Assembly (NCBI GenBank): GCA_009760855.2
Contig: WPIO01000036.1
Span: forward strand, 2,222,001 to 2,286,000
DNA: 64,000 nucleotides
From: Cristatella mucedo
Taxonomy: Eukaryota > Bryozoa > Phylactolaemata > Cristatellidae
Reading direction: 5' to 3'
Below the pieces are notes generated by a model. That model made no database searches. It had not been told where the DNA came from and was given only the letters and a program-made list of their open reading frames with translations. Made by a program: the position numbers and the translations under genes. Numbering within the stretch: position 1 is the first letter of the stretch; every line of letters starts with the position of its first letter. Shown here piece by piece: positions 42,286-54,779 of this stretch.

Positions 42286-45200
42286 GGAACCTCAACACTC
42301 GCACCTACTGAATTTGTGTGTAACAGGCCGTTGCTAATTGCTGAACACTTCAATATTAACATTGACAACCCTATCACCAGCCAAGTCTGCTAATTTTTGA
42401 GTCTGGAGAATGTTCATGTCGTCCAACGCGTTAATCATAGTACCTACGTCAGTGGCCATATCCTAGATGTCGGGATGACTAAGTATGTCTGCCCCACTGA
42501 CCATGTTGTGTGCCCACTGACACTCTTGGATCATTGTTCGGTCTCGTTTACTGTTCCTGCTCCCTTGTACGTACAGGGTAATTTCGAACTTATCCAGCGA
42601 TATTCCTTAAAAATCATTGACTTGGACAAGTTTTTAAAATGTGTTTCTGATGCAGGTCTCCTTAATCTACACCCAGACTCGACCTAAAGCCTCGATACCT
42701 TCGCTGATGCCGTGAACACGACACTTAAGAGTGTTCTCGACAGGCGTGCTCCTGTTCCGTCTATTCGTGTACAGAGTCGTGTAGATTCCTTTCAAATTAC
42801 AAAAAAAACTTCAAAGCATGTGCCGTGTTAAGAGCACACTTGACCATCGTTTTAGGAAATATAGTTATGGGTTAACCAACTGTGAGTCAGAAATCGGAAA
42901 GGCTAACTCTCAAAATCGAGTCTGCCAGCATATTTCCTATTGAATCTGAGCGAAATCATGGTTCCTGTTACAAAGTGACCATCGTTAGACGAAAATGTTG
43001 GCTCTGCAATCAAGTCTGCCTACTTTCACCTGCGTAAAATTACTAAAAATCGTTCTTCTATAGACAGGGAAACCACATCGAAGTTGGTACGTGCATTTTT
43101 GACATCCCGTCTTGACTTCTGTAACTCACTGCCTGCTGGTTTACCGACCTCTGCGGTCAGGCCTCTTACAGCTGATGCACAATGCTTCACCTAGGCTTGA
43201 CAGTTGAAAGCGTCCAAGTTACCACATCACACCACTTCTCGCCGGCCTGCACTGGCTACCAGTCAAGAAACGGATCGACTTCAAGGGTTTGTCGCTCGCT
43301 TTTACGTCCCTTCATTATTTGACTCCAGCCTACATATCAGGTCTACTGCCCCACCTGGCTAAGCATCGTACCAAGCACTTTTCGGATTCCAACCGTTTAC
43401 CTATACCTCGTACAAACCTCAAATCCTTTATAAACTGTGCCTGTCATCCGCTATCGTGCTATTCACGTTGCTTATCAAGCATGATACGACTCACTATGTG
43501 ATCACGTTTCCTTTGCAGCAAACCGAAAGCGCCTAGAAAGAGATTGAGTTCTCTGAGGGCGCTTTATCAAACGTATTATTATTGTCATTTTCATTAATTA
43601 TCAGGACCTAATGCAGATCGAGTCAATTTTAAATACTTCCTTTGATCTTACATCCGGAAGCTTAACAAGCCAGTGCTTGTTTTTTTTCGCTTTTAAGTTG
43701 AAGTCCCGATAATCAGACCAAAACAAGTATATAAGACGCCAAACGTTTATTGCTGAGAGGTCTGAATCCACAGATATTAAAGGTTCAGCCGAAAATTCTT
43801 CAGCCTTTTTTGCTGAAACGAAATCCGTGCTTTCACAAAGCCCCTTCCGAGTAAAGCAAGTGCTGAATCGCATCCTCTGACCTTTGTTAAAAGATTTTCC
43901 GAGGTTTCTGCATGAGCTGTGGCAACCTTAATAAGGTCTAGTGAAAAGAGATCTCTCCTGAAGACGATATACTACCATCTCTGTGGTCTTCACAGGCAGA
44001 CCAACATAGCCCTGGCATAACTGAGATTTTTAATGGCTCTTTGGAATAATTGGTCGTACCAAAATCCTTAAAATCGGCAATCGTTAGACCGATACTTAGA
44101 AAGCCTTGATTAGATACAGAGATCCTTGCAAACTGTCGCTCAGTTCTCCTTCTTCCTTTTCTCGTCTTATTCTTGAAAAACTTGTCCGTAAGCAGCTGAT
44201 ATTTGGAAAATGAAATTCCAGAAGCATTTTAATCGCGATTCAAGCAGCGGCACTCCACTCAACTTCTCTCTTCCGTGTTAACAATTGCATCAAATGCGGC
44301 AAAGATAACAGGAATTTCACTGCCAAAGCACTGCTAGATATGTCAGCTGCCTTCGATACCATTGATCACGATGTCCTACTTGAACGATTTCTAGCATCGA
44401 TCGGCCTATCGTTCGTACGAGGCACTGGTGCGGTTTAATTCGCATATGTCTAACTGTGCTCAATACTTGTCGTGTGGGGGTCAGGTCTCACCCACGAGAC
44501 CAGTCACCTGTGGAGCCCTTCAAGGGTTAGTCCTCGGTCCCTTGCTGCGCTTTATTTGTGTTCAACCTCTGGGAAAAGTGATTAAGGTCGATGGAAAAGG
44601 ATATCCCTTTTATGCTGACGATACTCTGCTATATTTGTCATTCAACCGGTCGGAATCTACTGCAGCAATTGATAAACTGAATGCTTGGCTTGCCGACATT
44701 CGACCATGGACGTCGGAAAATATCTTGAAACTAAACGACGATAAAAATGAACTGCCGCTCCTAGCGTGTTGCTGGATTAGAAGGCTTTGGTCTTGTAAAA
44801 TGTTATCCCGTTTAGCGACTATCACCACGTGCTCGAAACTTTAGTTGTCGTCTTTGACGACGGCCCTATATTTTGAAAGCTTTGATCAGAAGACTGCTGC
44901 TACAGCTTGCCACCACGTCCGATCCCAATCTAAAGTAAGAAACTGTCTTCCACGGTGGCTTGCTAAACATTTAACTAGTTCCTTAATTTGGTCGCGGCTC
45001 GATTATTTTTTGTCATTCCATTTTAGCTGGGCTACCAAAAAAAGCAACCAGGCCGCTAAGAATGGCTATGAATATGACTGCAGGGCTAGTTTGCAAGTAA
45101 GTCTCAGAGGTTTGATCACGTGTCTCCTTTGCTAAAAGAGCAAGGATGGCCGCCGGTTAATCATCTGATGCAGAGCAAATTTCTTACGCTGACCCATAAG

Positions 45201-45670
45201 GCCCGCGACGGCTTGGCTCCTCCGTACCTTGCTGAACTGCTTCACTAGTTTCAGCGTCTTCGTGGGCTCATGCTCTGCATGGATACCACATTAGCTGTTC
45301 CATTCCTCCGCTTAGAGACTATTGGCAACAGAAGCTTTATAAGCTTTATCTGCAGGTCCTAGACTGTGGAACTCGCTTCCACGATTCTCACGCGGCGATA
45401 ACTACTCTCCTGCTGCAGACTATGGCACACCTTTTTTCCTGCGGCCTGCTGAGCTGCTGTCTGCACGCCATTCGCCATCTCTACAGCTCTCACTGACTCT
45501 GAAATGCTTTCCGCTTTCTCTTTGCTTCGCGAGACAGAGTCTTTTGGCTACCGAATGCGTACCGGAAACTGCTTGGGCTCAAAGTAGGCTATATATACAA
45601 AACTCTCCCGCTTAACATCCACTTATACTTGGTAGCTTTGTCGAGTTACAGACAGAGATACATGACATAA
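42286..45670 (+). mobile_element. LINE A with nested LINE B
   Basis: The endonuclease end reads HVVQRVNHSTYVSGHILDVG and TLLDHCSVSFTVP at 42415-42560. The LINE B insertion follows, then the RT part: LLDMSAAFDTIDHDVLLERF (44330), PFYADDTLLYLSFNRSEST (44608), SENILKLNDDKNELPLL and [13 protein letters not shown]-like. The 3' terminus GTTACAGACAGAGATACATG is at about 45650. It is inactive through many stops. Confidence 0.8.
42865..43596 (+). mobile_element. LINE B nested in LINE A
   Basis: This 5'-truncated copy begins in the RT C-terminus ([16 protein letters not shown]) and continues through YISGLLPHLAKHRTKHFSDS to the hairpin GCGCCTAGAAAGAGATTGAG..TTCTCTGAGGGCGC and an ATT tail. LINE A resumes at CAGGACCTAATGCAGATCGA. 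Confidence 0.8.
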
Positions 45671-45844
45671 CATAACTGTCAATGCGTGATCAGTTATGCA
45701 TGCATTCGTTCTATCAGGTGATTAGGAAAGGTAAAGTTTACCTCTACCCGCCAGGCTGCGTTCATGATTTGAGCAAATTATTGCTGGTTGCTGCCTAATG
45801 TGTTGAATCTGAGAGCCATGCTCCTCTGAGTGTTTTATTTCAAC

Positions 45845-45890
45845 GGCTTGAAAGAGAGAGTGAGAGAGAGAGATAGAGAGAGAGATAGAG

Positions 45891-45956
<66 letters not shown>
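45845..45956. repeat. (GA)n microsatellite
   Basis: Interrupted GA units are followed by a pure run at 45900-45953. Confidence 0.95.
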
Positions 45957-45957
<1 letters not shown>

Positions 45958-46059
45958 TTGATAATCAGGTGAGAAGCCATTCACATCGGTACCATTTCGC
46001 GGAATACCCGGGCCGTTCCATGCCTATGGCTACCACCGTTGTCCTCCTCGTGGGTTGAC

Positions 46060-46175
46060 CGAAACTGGTCAGGTGTGACGTGCGCAGGGTCAGCACGTAA
46101 GTGTGGTTAGCGACAGCTTGCAATAGTGTCAGCACGCACAAGCACGTAAAGGACGGATCACAGGGACCCACTAGT
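46060..46175 (-). mobile_element. LINE B 3'UTR fragment
   Basis: The minus strand reads AGTGGGTCCCTGTGATCCGT and the TGCTGACCCTGCGCACGTCA repeat motif, without the terminal hairpin. Confidence 0.65.
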
Positions 46176-46719
46176 AAGTTGTATGCTATATCAGGCCATT
46201 TGCTACTTGCTACAGCAGAGTTCACAGGTGCCCATCGGTGGGTTTGCAATATACTGCTCTACTTAAAGGACGCGAATCTCCTTATGCTGAATGGATGTTC
46301 TAAATTGCTGCCTGCTTCACCATCACCGGCTTACTGCCTCTATCGCCATTTGCACTAACTTCTTATCACTTCGGTCTGGGCTACAGACATATCAGCATTT
46401 GGATCCATTACCGATCAGCTCTTCTCGTCGCCTATATCGATTTATATTGAAAGTGAACTCTTCTTTTTTCTGTATGCTTCGAGTATTAACTTACGTCTTA
46501 CTCAGTTCTTTTACTCGTATCTAAAAAAAAGTGTTTGTTTGAAAGAGCAGCCAGTTTGATGTCCGGGTATTAAACGAAAGTTATCGAAATCTAAAAAAAA
46601 TTTCTAAGCAGCCACTTGCAGTAAGCAATGCTAAGCGTGATGGCAGTAGGAATGAATTTACTGCTGCTATTCTACCAACTGTCAAGGGCGATATGGTACC
46701 CGACGTTGCACAGGCGCAA
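46176..46719. other. AT-rich spacer
   Basis: No feature is recognised. Confidence 0.4.
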
Positions 46720-46868
46720 GTCGAGCTGGTTTGGTCCAGCGGTTAAGGTGCTCGCCCCGACCAAGGTCTGGCTGAGGTCGTGGGCTCTAGCCCCGAGTCA
46801 CATGTGAAGCGCCTGAATAGTGATTAAGTTCTCTTAGGGCGCTATACAAATGAACTATATATATTTTA
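46720..46868 (+). mobile_element. SINE1 (tRNA-derived), good copy
   Basis: The sequence GAGCTGGTTTGGTCCAGCGG to GCTCTAGCCCCGAG is followed by the tail GAAGCGCCTGAATAGTGATT and GGGCGCTATACAAATGAA. Confidence 0.8.
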
Positions 46869-46869
46869 T

Positions 46870-47734
46870 AGCTGCGCTTGGTGAATTTCGAAACAAAAAA
46901 CGGCTTGGAAGCCAGAGTTTTTTATTTTAAAAGTGAGCATGGCGCTGGCTGCTGCAAACGTGCAGGTTTCTGCCAAATCCATAATCTTAACTTCCGGGTG
47001 AGGGAAAGAGGCGGTCATTTATCCGACTATTGCCACGGTAAAGCCGCTGACTGTTTTGAATTGCTGCGAGATTTCCACAGTGGAGACTGCAGATGTGACA
47101 CTGGTACTCTCACGCTGGCTTCAAACTGCCTTCTATACTTGAATCGAGCTGCTGCCGATCGTTTGGCTATGGTACGAATAATTATATCGTGGACTAGCAG
47201 TTCGATAATCGGCTGCCATCGTTATGTTCAGGGTGGGGAACCATGATTTAGGGATATTTGGTGTAGCAACTATGCAACGTGTGAAATTCTCCATCTTTAT
47301 TATAAGGGTGAAAACGTGTTGACTACTTCACGGTTTCAATTCTTCAAAAAATAATCGTCAACTTTTTCCACCTTTGAAAAGCTAATTATTTTGCATGGCA
47401 AAATGCGAACGCCTGATCTCATTTGACAGCTTCATTGAGTTGTAAACTTAGTTAGTGCAATGCCCTGACCTTAGTGTAGTTGCGTACCAGACGTTGGAAG
47501 CAATAGGGTGGTATTTTTAAATACCAATTGTTTGTGCATTGAGAAATTCAGGGAGATTCCTCCTCCTTTGTCTGTAAAATAATAATTATTTTCTACCTTT
47601 AATATAGTGTAAGTTATAGGCTAACAATTATCCCCCAATCTAAAGGCACTGATCCTTTTAATCGCGACTGTTTTCAGACTGTTACTTTAGATAAAGGTCA
47701 TTCGTAAGTTATACAATTATCTCATTCAAACATA
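46870..47734. other. Start of second duplication unit, no gene called
   Basis: The part from 47380 is homologous to 1-440. A 122-codon frame at 46878-47246 opens with TTG rather than ATG at its listed start and has no recognised domain (it has several Cys: GDCRCDTGT, YCHGKAADC). It is left uncalled. Confidence 0.4.
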
Positions 47735-48465
47735 AATACAATAATAATAATAGCTGGAGCCAAAGAATGAAGTGACCTAAAAGTGAGCGACAAAATCTTG
47801 AAGTCAATCCATTGCTTGACTGGTAGCCAGTACAGATCGGCTAGAAGTGGAGTAATTAGGCAACTGCGACGCTCACGACAGACAAGCCTAGCTGCAGAGT
47901 TTTGCACTAGCTGCAATCGCCTGGTCGCACATGCCGGTAGGCCAGCGAGCAGTGAGCTGCAGAAGGAGACGGGATGTCACAAATGCATGGACCAACTTGG
48001 ACGTGGTATCCTTATCTAAACATGCCCGAATTGTAGCAATGTTATGAAGCTGAAAGTAGGCACAATTTACTGTGGAGCTGATATGGTCGTCTAACGAGAG
48101 GTCGCTTCGGAATATGACACCTAGATTTCAAGCTGATTCAACAGGAGATATAATGGCTGAGCCAAATTTGAGTTTCAGCCTTTTCCAATTGGTGAGTCAC
48201 ACTGGGTTTGCCCATAACTAGTAAGTTAGTTTTATCGTCATTTAGTTTTAGAAAATTTGCTGCCATCCATCTGCGGACGTCATCAACACATGCAGCAATT
48301 GAGTAGAGAGAATTCGAGGTGCTCGAAGGCTGGGAGGGATTAAAGCAAAGGTACAACTGAGTGTCTTCCGAATAGAAGTGAAAGCCTAGATTGTGCTTGG
48401 CAATCACATCAGCACGAGGGAGAGTATAAACCGTGAAAAGAACCGGACCTGGAACGAAGCTACAT
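47735..48465 (-). mobile_element. LINE B, 5'- and 3'-truncated
   Basis: The minus strand reads KHNLGFHFYSEDTQLYLCFN (decayed YADD box), [39 protein letters not shown] and [20 protein letters not shown], and ends at 47735 in an ATTATTATTATT. It is absent from the first unit. Confidence 0.8.
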
Positions 48466-48589
48466 TACAAATGGCTACGTTAAGGTATATTGCCCATCCG
48501 GCCGCTCAAGGTGCTCACACTGACGACCACACGTGCATCAAGGTAGAATGTATGGCGGAATTTACTATTAGCGTTTCAAGGCGTCGTTA

Positions 48590-50688
48590 CATTAGAATGT
48601 GTCCGTGAGTCGGATACGCGCCAGCTACGTATTCAGTGCCTTAAGACCCTAATGAGACGCCGGCACAGAAGCTGGTAGCATTCTCGACGAGGACTACAGT
48701 CAGCGAGAGTGCTGCCGGACCGCGGAATGAGGGAACGCATACCTGTGACTTGGAGACATTTTAATTGAAGAAAGATTAAAGCTGGGAGTAATCGCATTAG
48801 GCGACGGAGGTGCCTCGGCGGCAGCGAAAGCTAAGAGAAAGTGAGCTCTATCAATTGTGGTGACCTCGTCTTGAGACCGGATAAAGATAGGGGTGGTGCA
48901 TCGCGAGAATATGTTGTTCCTGATGGGCTCATTGTCTGCAGCAGGCTGCCATTCCACCAGCTAATGATCTGTGCCTCTTTCAATGGTCAGGACGCCATCG
49001 CTTCATGCAACAGGGTCTGTAGTACTCTCGCTCCGGGCTAGCTTAACCTCGGAGACGCTGTCGGCTTTATCCGTCCATGACCTTTATTCGTCCGTAACCT
49101 TTCTGCGGATGGTACAACCGATCATCAGCTCACCAGTCCTGATTCGAACCTGGGACCTCGATCGAAGCGCCACGTGCCGACGACCAGATTTCCGCATCGA
49201 GATGATTGAAATTGCTAAAAAGGAAATCACGATTTGCACATTTGCACCAAAGGCAATTGTCATCACGCAGCTCGGCTCTGCTCCGCTGATGAGCTGTACC
49301 GCCAACAGACGGACCTTGCAATAACCGCGACAGAGTCGCCAGGGCTACCTTCACCAGAGCCTCCCACTTCGCCGAATAAGCTCAGCACGGTCGCTGACCG
49401 GGCTGCTCCACCCCTTCCAGTTATCAAGGTTGCAGGTTTTTGATTCATGAGGCGATAGAGCCGCCAGTCGGAGCCGGCGCGCTGCAACATAGGCCGCTAA
49501 GCTGGAACTGCACGGCAGACACTCCGGTTTCCTTAACCACCAATGCCCCAAGTACACGATTTAGGATTACCTCTGGTAGGCAGGGCCATCCGGATATAAG
49601 AGGTCAGGGCCACCCGGGCAGATGCCTACTGCACAGCATGTGAGGTGGCTGTTCGTTACAGCGGAAATGAGTGAAATGCAAACAAGCGGCAATAAAAGTA
49701 AAACAACCCAAAGGACACTATGTAGGTACACCGCATAATGTGGAATGGAAATGCATCAACTGATTAGTGATGGTGACTCATGATATTTCAGTAGGGGAGA
49801 CAATATTTCAGCCTACCAGACTTTTTCGCCAGGTAAAGCAAATAGTACGGCTATAAGTTTGGAGGCAGTTTCAGAGGTTGAGCGACCCAGGAGTCTCAAA
49901 GCAGTGGAAGTTTTTCGACGCAAAGCTGCCTACGGAGCGAGTATTTCAGATAGCCTTATCGTAGTCACTTAGAAAGAGGCCGTTAAAGTGGGTGTGGCAA
50001 GCCCTTGAACTCTGTAGCTTGACAGTTAACCCACGCCGGTCTTTAAGAAGTGGTGATGCATGCAATAGGTCAGATGAAAATTCAAATATGGCCGAGTCTT
50101 TAGTGGCAGAACACGAGGGCCGCATCTTGCGTAACCAAGTCGGTAAACCTTGTAGGTGTTAGCAGATTCACCATCGTCTGCCATCATCTCGGAGATCAGA
50201 AAGCAGATTCGCCATCATCGGCTATCATCTCGGCAACTGGAAGCACTTCTCTTCTCGCCGGCATGGCGAAAATCTAGAAAGCAGCATCTTTGAGGCGGCG
50301 GCAGACCTCGTCCCGGCCACAGAGCTGTCATCTGTCTGCCGGCACTGCTAGTGGACATGCTCAGTAGAAATCGGCCGTCGGAATGCCTAAAGTAGACTGC
50401 CTAGACCCAGCTGAACGGAGCCCCGAGCAGAGATTAGAAATCGCTGCAAGCGGCTTGCTGTCTTACTGCGGCTACCTATCTCGACACAGAGGCGACACCT
50501 GCGACGTCACCCTACCCTGCTCGTCACCCTCATCCAACTGGTTAGGTTTTTTTCTACCAAACCCCCACCCCAAGCACGCGTTCTTGCTGGGATTCTCCTT
50601 GTCCGACGCCGAGTATCCCCGAGTAAGGTCAGCAGCAGCAGTAGCCACTGCCTCTGCTGCCACCACTACCACCCGCTGCTGCCGCTAG
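48590..50688. other. 3' flank of ODC-like copy 2
   Basis: The region is homologous to 1080-3556 and contains no gene. It includes a degraded tRNA-like segment (minus strand CGAGGTCCCAGGTTCGAATC at 49140-49163) and a duplicated TTCGCCATC.TC motif at 50160-50230. Confidence 0.5.
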
Positions 50689-51486
50689 TCAAGCCTGTGT
50701 GACTGAACGCTCGGGGGAGACGCTCGGAGAGGCTTCGCCCTTGCTATTCATCCACTCATAGGCGGTAGCGGCGTCTCTTGGAGGAAGTCGATGTCTGCTC
50801 AAGCACGCACCGTCGGGGTGCACAAGCAGCTCAGCAGCCGAGCTGCTGAGCTGGCGGCGGCGGCGGTGGTGCAGCGCCGAGCACCTGTCGAAAGCGGCCA
50901 TCTGCACGTAGTAGACGCCGGCTTTCGGCATCCCATTGAAAGGGCTGACGGCCGCCATAGTGTAGTGGCCCATGTGCGGAAAGAGGAGCCAGTCGCCTAC
51001 GCTCAGCTCCGGCAGAGGGACGTCGCGCATAATCACGTCGGCACCGTCGCACGTCGGTCCGTACAGCACCGACCGATGGAGGGCACGAACGGCGGCCGCT
51101 GCAGCCGCAGACGCCGAGCCTTCCGAACCGCCGCTATTGCGGGCACCGCCGTTGTCGCCGTCGCAGCTGCTGCCGCCGCTGCCGCGGCGGGCGAGGATTG
51201 GCATGGGAGCCCGAAAGGTGTCCACGCCACGGCAAAATGACCCGTAGAAGCCGTCGTTCAAGTAGTACTCGAAACTCTTCTCGCTGCCTCCTCCTCCTAC
51301 GTCGCTGCTTACGGCGCCGCTCTCGTCGCAGGCGCAGTCTCCGCTCTCAGTGACGCGCCGGCCGATCACCTGGACGGCCAGCTACATGGCTGAGGCGACG
51401 AAGTAGGCGCCAGACTCGGCCATGATGCGCACGCCGCGAGCCGGCGGGAAGTGCTCGTCGAGCGCCGCAGCGAGCACGCTGGCGAT
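50689..51486 (-). pseudogene. ODC-like copy 2, terminal exon 6 with in-frame TAG
   Basis: The acceptor tcccttCAG at 51487 is followed by [20 protein letters not shown] and then IMAESGAYFVASAM and the stop TAG at 51384-51382. After it the frame is otherwise open for 226 codons: [85 protein letters not shown] and a tail unrelated to copy 1. AEPG has become AESG, and the following residue is Ala. The long open frame after the stop suggests a recent nonsense mutation. The Asp332-equivalent change (DTF) is shared with copy 1. Confidence 0.82.
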
Positions 51487-52054
51487 CTGAAGGGAAAACG
51501 AGACGGGGAAGTAAGAGTCGGCCAGTCCGCGTCGCTGAGAGTGTGTGGAAAATTTAGCGCCGCCACCTGCGTAGGCGCAGACCAGAGAGCTCGCCGCCAG
51601 TGCTTGCGGGTGCTGAGAGTCGGTGGACGAGCCGAAAGGTGCCGGACGCGGCGGGAAGAAAACGAACAGCTCTGCAGTTCGGGTTCGCTGTATCGATGCA
51701 AGAAGCATTGGGCACATAACTGCACTTTGAGAGTACTACCCTGCTAGTATCCCGTAATTAGCCCTCTTATTATTTTGAGAAGGGCACCGTTGAACGTTAT
51801 CACGATTATTTCTTCCGCCTCTCCACCATAAGCGCCCTGGGGTTCTGTTAAGCGCTTCAAGGCCGAGTAATTGTTTAGCGATGACGACATTATATGTCGA
51901 CGTGTGTGCCGAACTCTTATGAAACGACTGCTTACATGGCTACGAATGTTTTCAGCCGAATCGGACCAGAAGTCAGTGTAAGACGACTTGTGCCGATCAC
52001 AGCATGCAGTTTCTTTTCGTATCCAGGCGCCGCTTATAATAAATAAATAAAGGC

Positions 52055-52217
52055 TGATTTAACAGCATTTTTTTGTATAGCGACAGAAGAGCCTTGACTG
52101 CTATCACTACCGCTTGCAGTGGCGATAAAGGATCGCCCACCACAAGATTCGAACCCACGACCTCGGGGCTGAGGTCATGAAAAGCAACCGCCTTACCTAG
52201 TGAGCCATTACGGCAAA
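52055..52217 (-). mobile_element. SINE2 (tRNA-derived)
   Basis: The minus strand has GCCGTAATGGCTCACTAGGT, a B box in GTGGGTTCGAATCTTGTGGT, a body CTGCAAGCGGTAGTGATAGC and a TTTATTTATTTATTA tail. It abuts a LINE B end. Confidence 0.8.
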
Positions 52218-53000
52218 TAATAATAGCAATAACAAAAAACACTTGATGAAGCACCGGCAGAGAACTCAATCTCTTTCTAATCGCTTTAAATTTGCTGCGA
52301 AAGAAACACGATCGAATGGCTAGGGGTAGCATGCTCGATAAACACCAAGAATAACATGGTTAGAGGTGACATGCATAGGGTCAGCATGCAAGTGTGGTTA
52401 GTGGCAGCATGGACAGTGTCAGCACGCATTAGCTTATAAAGGATGAATCACAGGGACCCACTAAATTCTGTCATAAATAGGTGCGTTTTTATTTCTTTTT
52501 TAAATATGGTCAATTCAGGTGATGTCGTGATGGAAGTGGGGAGTGAGTTCCGGGCTTTGGGAGCATACGAACTACGGGCACGATCTCCAAAGGATTTGAG
52601 GTCTGTACGAGGTATATGTAAACAGTTAGTTACCGAAAAGCTGGTGGTACGATGCTTAGCCTGGTGGGGCAGTGGACCCGATAGGTAGGCTGGAATCAAA
52701 GAATGAAGCGGCCTAAAAGTGAGTGACAAAACTTTGAAGTCGATGCGTTGCTTGACTGGTAGCCAGTGCAGGTCGGCGAGAAGTGCTGTGATGTGGCAAC
52801 TGGAACGCTCACGACAGAAAGGCGTAGCTGCGGAGTTTTGCACCAGCTGCAAGCACCTGATTGCACAGGACGATAGAACAGCAGGCAGTGAATTACAGAA
52901 GTCAAGACGTGATTTCACCAATGCATGAACCTATTTAGACGGAGCAACCCTGTCTAAACAAGCCCAAATTTTAGCAGAGTTATATAACTGAAAGTAGGCG

Positions 53001-53350
53001 CGTAGAGGTCGACGTCAGCTCGGCAAACGGGAGATTGACGAGCCCGTCTGCGGCTCTGCATGCAGCGATGGCAAATGATGAAGCCGCTGACCTCTCCACA
53101 AGATGCAATTGAATTCGCGAGGCGCATTCTCTTCTCGTGCGTCCCCACCGAGAGGCTTCGCGAGCTGAACAAGATTGTCGGCGGGAGAGGATCGCATGAC
53201 CGACCACCTGGCCATTCCCTAGAGCCTCCGCCCAATCAGCCGAGAGGACCCGGCTGGCTTCGGAGGCGTTATGCACTCCTATCCTGGTCAGGCTATGGCG
53301 GGCCACATGGTGGCGATGCCACGCGCGCAGGCAGACTTGATGGGGGGGGG
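53001..53350 (+). other. GC-rich insert in LINE B, origin unknown
   Basis: It lies between two collinear LINE B pieces and is clearly GC-richer. A plus-strand frame at 53060-53365 (true ATG) reads KPLTSPQDAIEFARRILFSC and VPTERLRELNKIVGG and then becomes Pro/Gly-rich. The first half looks protein-like (amphipathic helices), but I recognise no family. A G9 run ends it. Confidence 0.45.
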
Positions 53351-53571
53351 GCAGATGTGGTCGTCTAACGAAAGATCACAGATGAACATGAGACCTAGAT
53401 TTGTGAAAATTCAACAGAGGTATGCTGGCAGAGCCGATTTTGAGTGTTAGCCTTTCCGATTTCCGAAATCATACTTGGTTTGCCCATAACTAATAAGTTG
53501 GTTTGATCCCTATTCGATTTAAGAAAATTTGCTGCCTTTCATGTGTGGATGTCATCAACACATATAGCATG

Positions 53572-53715
53572 AGTCGAGCTAGTTCGGTTCTGCATTTAAG
53601 GTGCTCGTCCCAATCAAGGTCTGGCTGAGGTCGTGGGCTCGAGCCCCGAGGCATATGTGAAGCACTAGAATAAAGATTAAGTTTTCTTGGGCGCTATACA
53701 AGTGAATTATATTTT
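53572..53715 (+). mobile_element. SINE1 inserted in LINE B
   Basis: The sequence GTCGAGCTAGTTCGGTTCTG (decayed A box) to GGGCTCGAGCCCCGAGGC is followed by the tail GAAGCACTAGAATAAAGATT..GGGCGCTATACAAGTGAA. Confidence 0.75.
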
Positions 53716-54114
53716 CATATTTTTTTCTGGTAGTTGAGAAGATTTAACGCGCTGGAGAGCTGGGAAAGATCAAAGCAAAGGTACAACTTAGTGTCATCCG
53801 CATAGCAGTGAGAGCCTAGATTGTGCTGGGCTTGGCAGTCACATAGTAAAAAGAACAGGACCGAAAACGGAGCCCTGAGGTATCCCATTTTTCAGAGGTT
53901 CCTTTGATGATCTTAGTTAAATCACATTCATACTCTACAGTCTCTGATTGAGATAGGACCTGAACCATTGCAATACGTTGCTAGGTATTTCCACTCTTTT
54001 TTCTGAACTCGCGCGTTCACAGTCGAGGTCAGCTGCTTTGAAATTCTACTCACTAGCAATAGAATACTTTGAAAACTCATAAAACTTTCGCCGTAGCTTC
54101 TCCGGATTGTTGGC

Positions 54115-54115
<1 letters not shown>

Positions 54116-54170
<55 letters not shown>

Positions 54171-54187
54171 ATATATATATATATACG
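54116..54187. repeat. (AT)n microsatellite
   Basis: The AT run includes a short (ATGT)n interruption at 54157-54168. Confidence 0.95.
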
Positions 54188-54189
54188 AG

Positions 54190-54725
54190 ATGCCTGTCGA
54201 CTCGCTTCTCAGAGTCATAGCAGTTTCGTCACTGAAGACAACGCTGCACAATCTTGCCGCTTTACGGAACTCACTGCTTGCTCGTCTTTCCCGCGCCATC
54301 ATTCCCTTACAGCTGGTGCAAACCTCTGCAGCAAGGCATGTGTGTCGTGAGCGTTGCAGTTGCCACCTCTCACCACTTCTCGCCGACCTGCAATGGCAAC
54401 CACTCAATCAACGCATTGACTTCAAGGTTTTGTCACTCAATTTTAGGGTCCTGCATTCTTTGGCTCCAGCCTACCTATCAGATCTACTGCCCCACCAAGC
54501 TAAGCATCGTGCCACCTGCTTTTCGGAACCAAAGTGTTTACCAATAATTCGTACAAACCTCAAATTGTTCAGAGATCGTGCCTTTAGTTCGTATGCCCCA
54601 ATGCCTGGAACAAATTCTAAATCTTACGTTATAGCATATTTGAAAGCCTTGACCTAGAAGGTCATTTGGCTCTCCGGTGGTGGCATCAAAATGTATTTTC
54701 ATTATTATTTTTATTATTAATTTCA
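54190..54725 (+). mobile_element. LINE B 3' part
   Basis: It reads SLLARLSRAIIPLQLVQTSA, ARHVCRERCSCHLSPLLADL, NQRIDFKVLSLNFRVLHSLA and [20 protein letters not shown]. It ends in an ATTATTTTTATTATT tail, with most of the 3'UTR deleted. Confidence 0.75.
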
Positions 54726-54779
54726 TCATTATTGCTATTGCTGTCATCAGTACTATTAACACTATTATCGTCAAAACAT

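Larger units (their letters stand above)
52218..54000 (-). mobile_element. LINE B with two internal insertions
   Basis: The minus strand has the hairpin and tail at 52218-52290, and the ORF2 C-terminus to 53000 ([60 protein letters not shown]). It is interrupted at 53001-53350 by GC-rich DNA and at 53572-53715 by SINE1. It resumes upstream into RT (53355-53570, 53720-54000). Confidence 0.8.

Noticed and set aside
46720-46800. tRNA gene
   Set aside because: A- and B-box words are present, but the cloverleaf is degenerate and the same head recurs with a LINE-like tail, so it is a SINE.
46878-47246. 122-codon Cys-containing frame
   Set aside because: It opens with TTG at the listed start, has no recognised domain, and is not conserved as a frame in the first unit.
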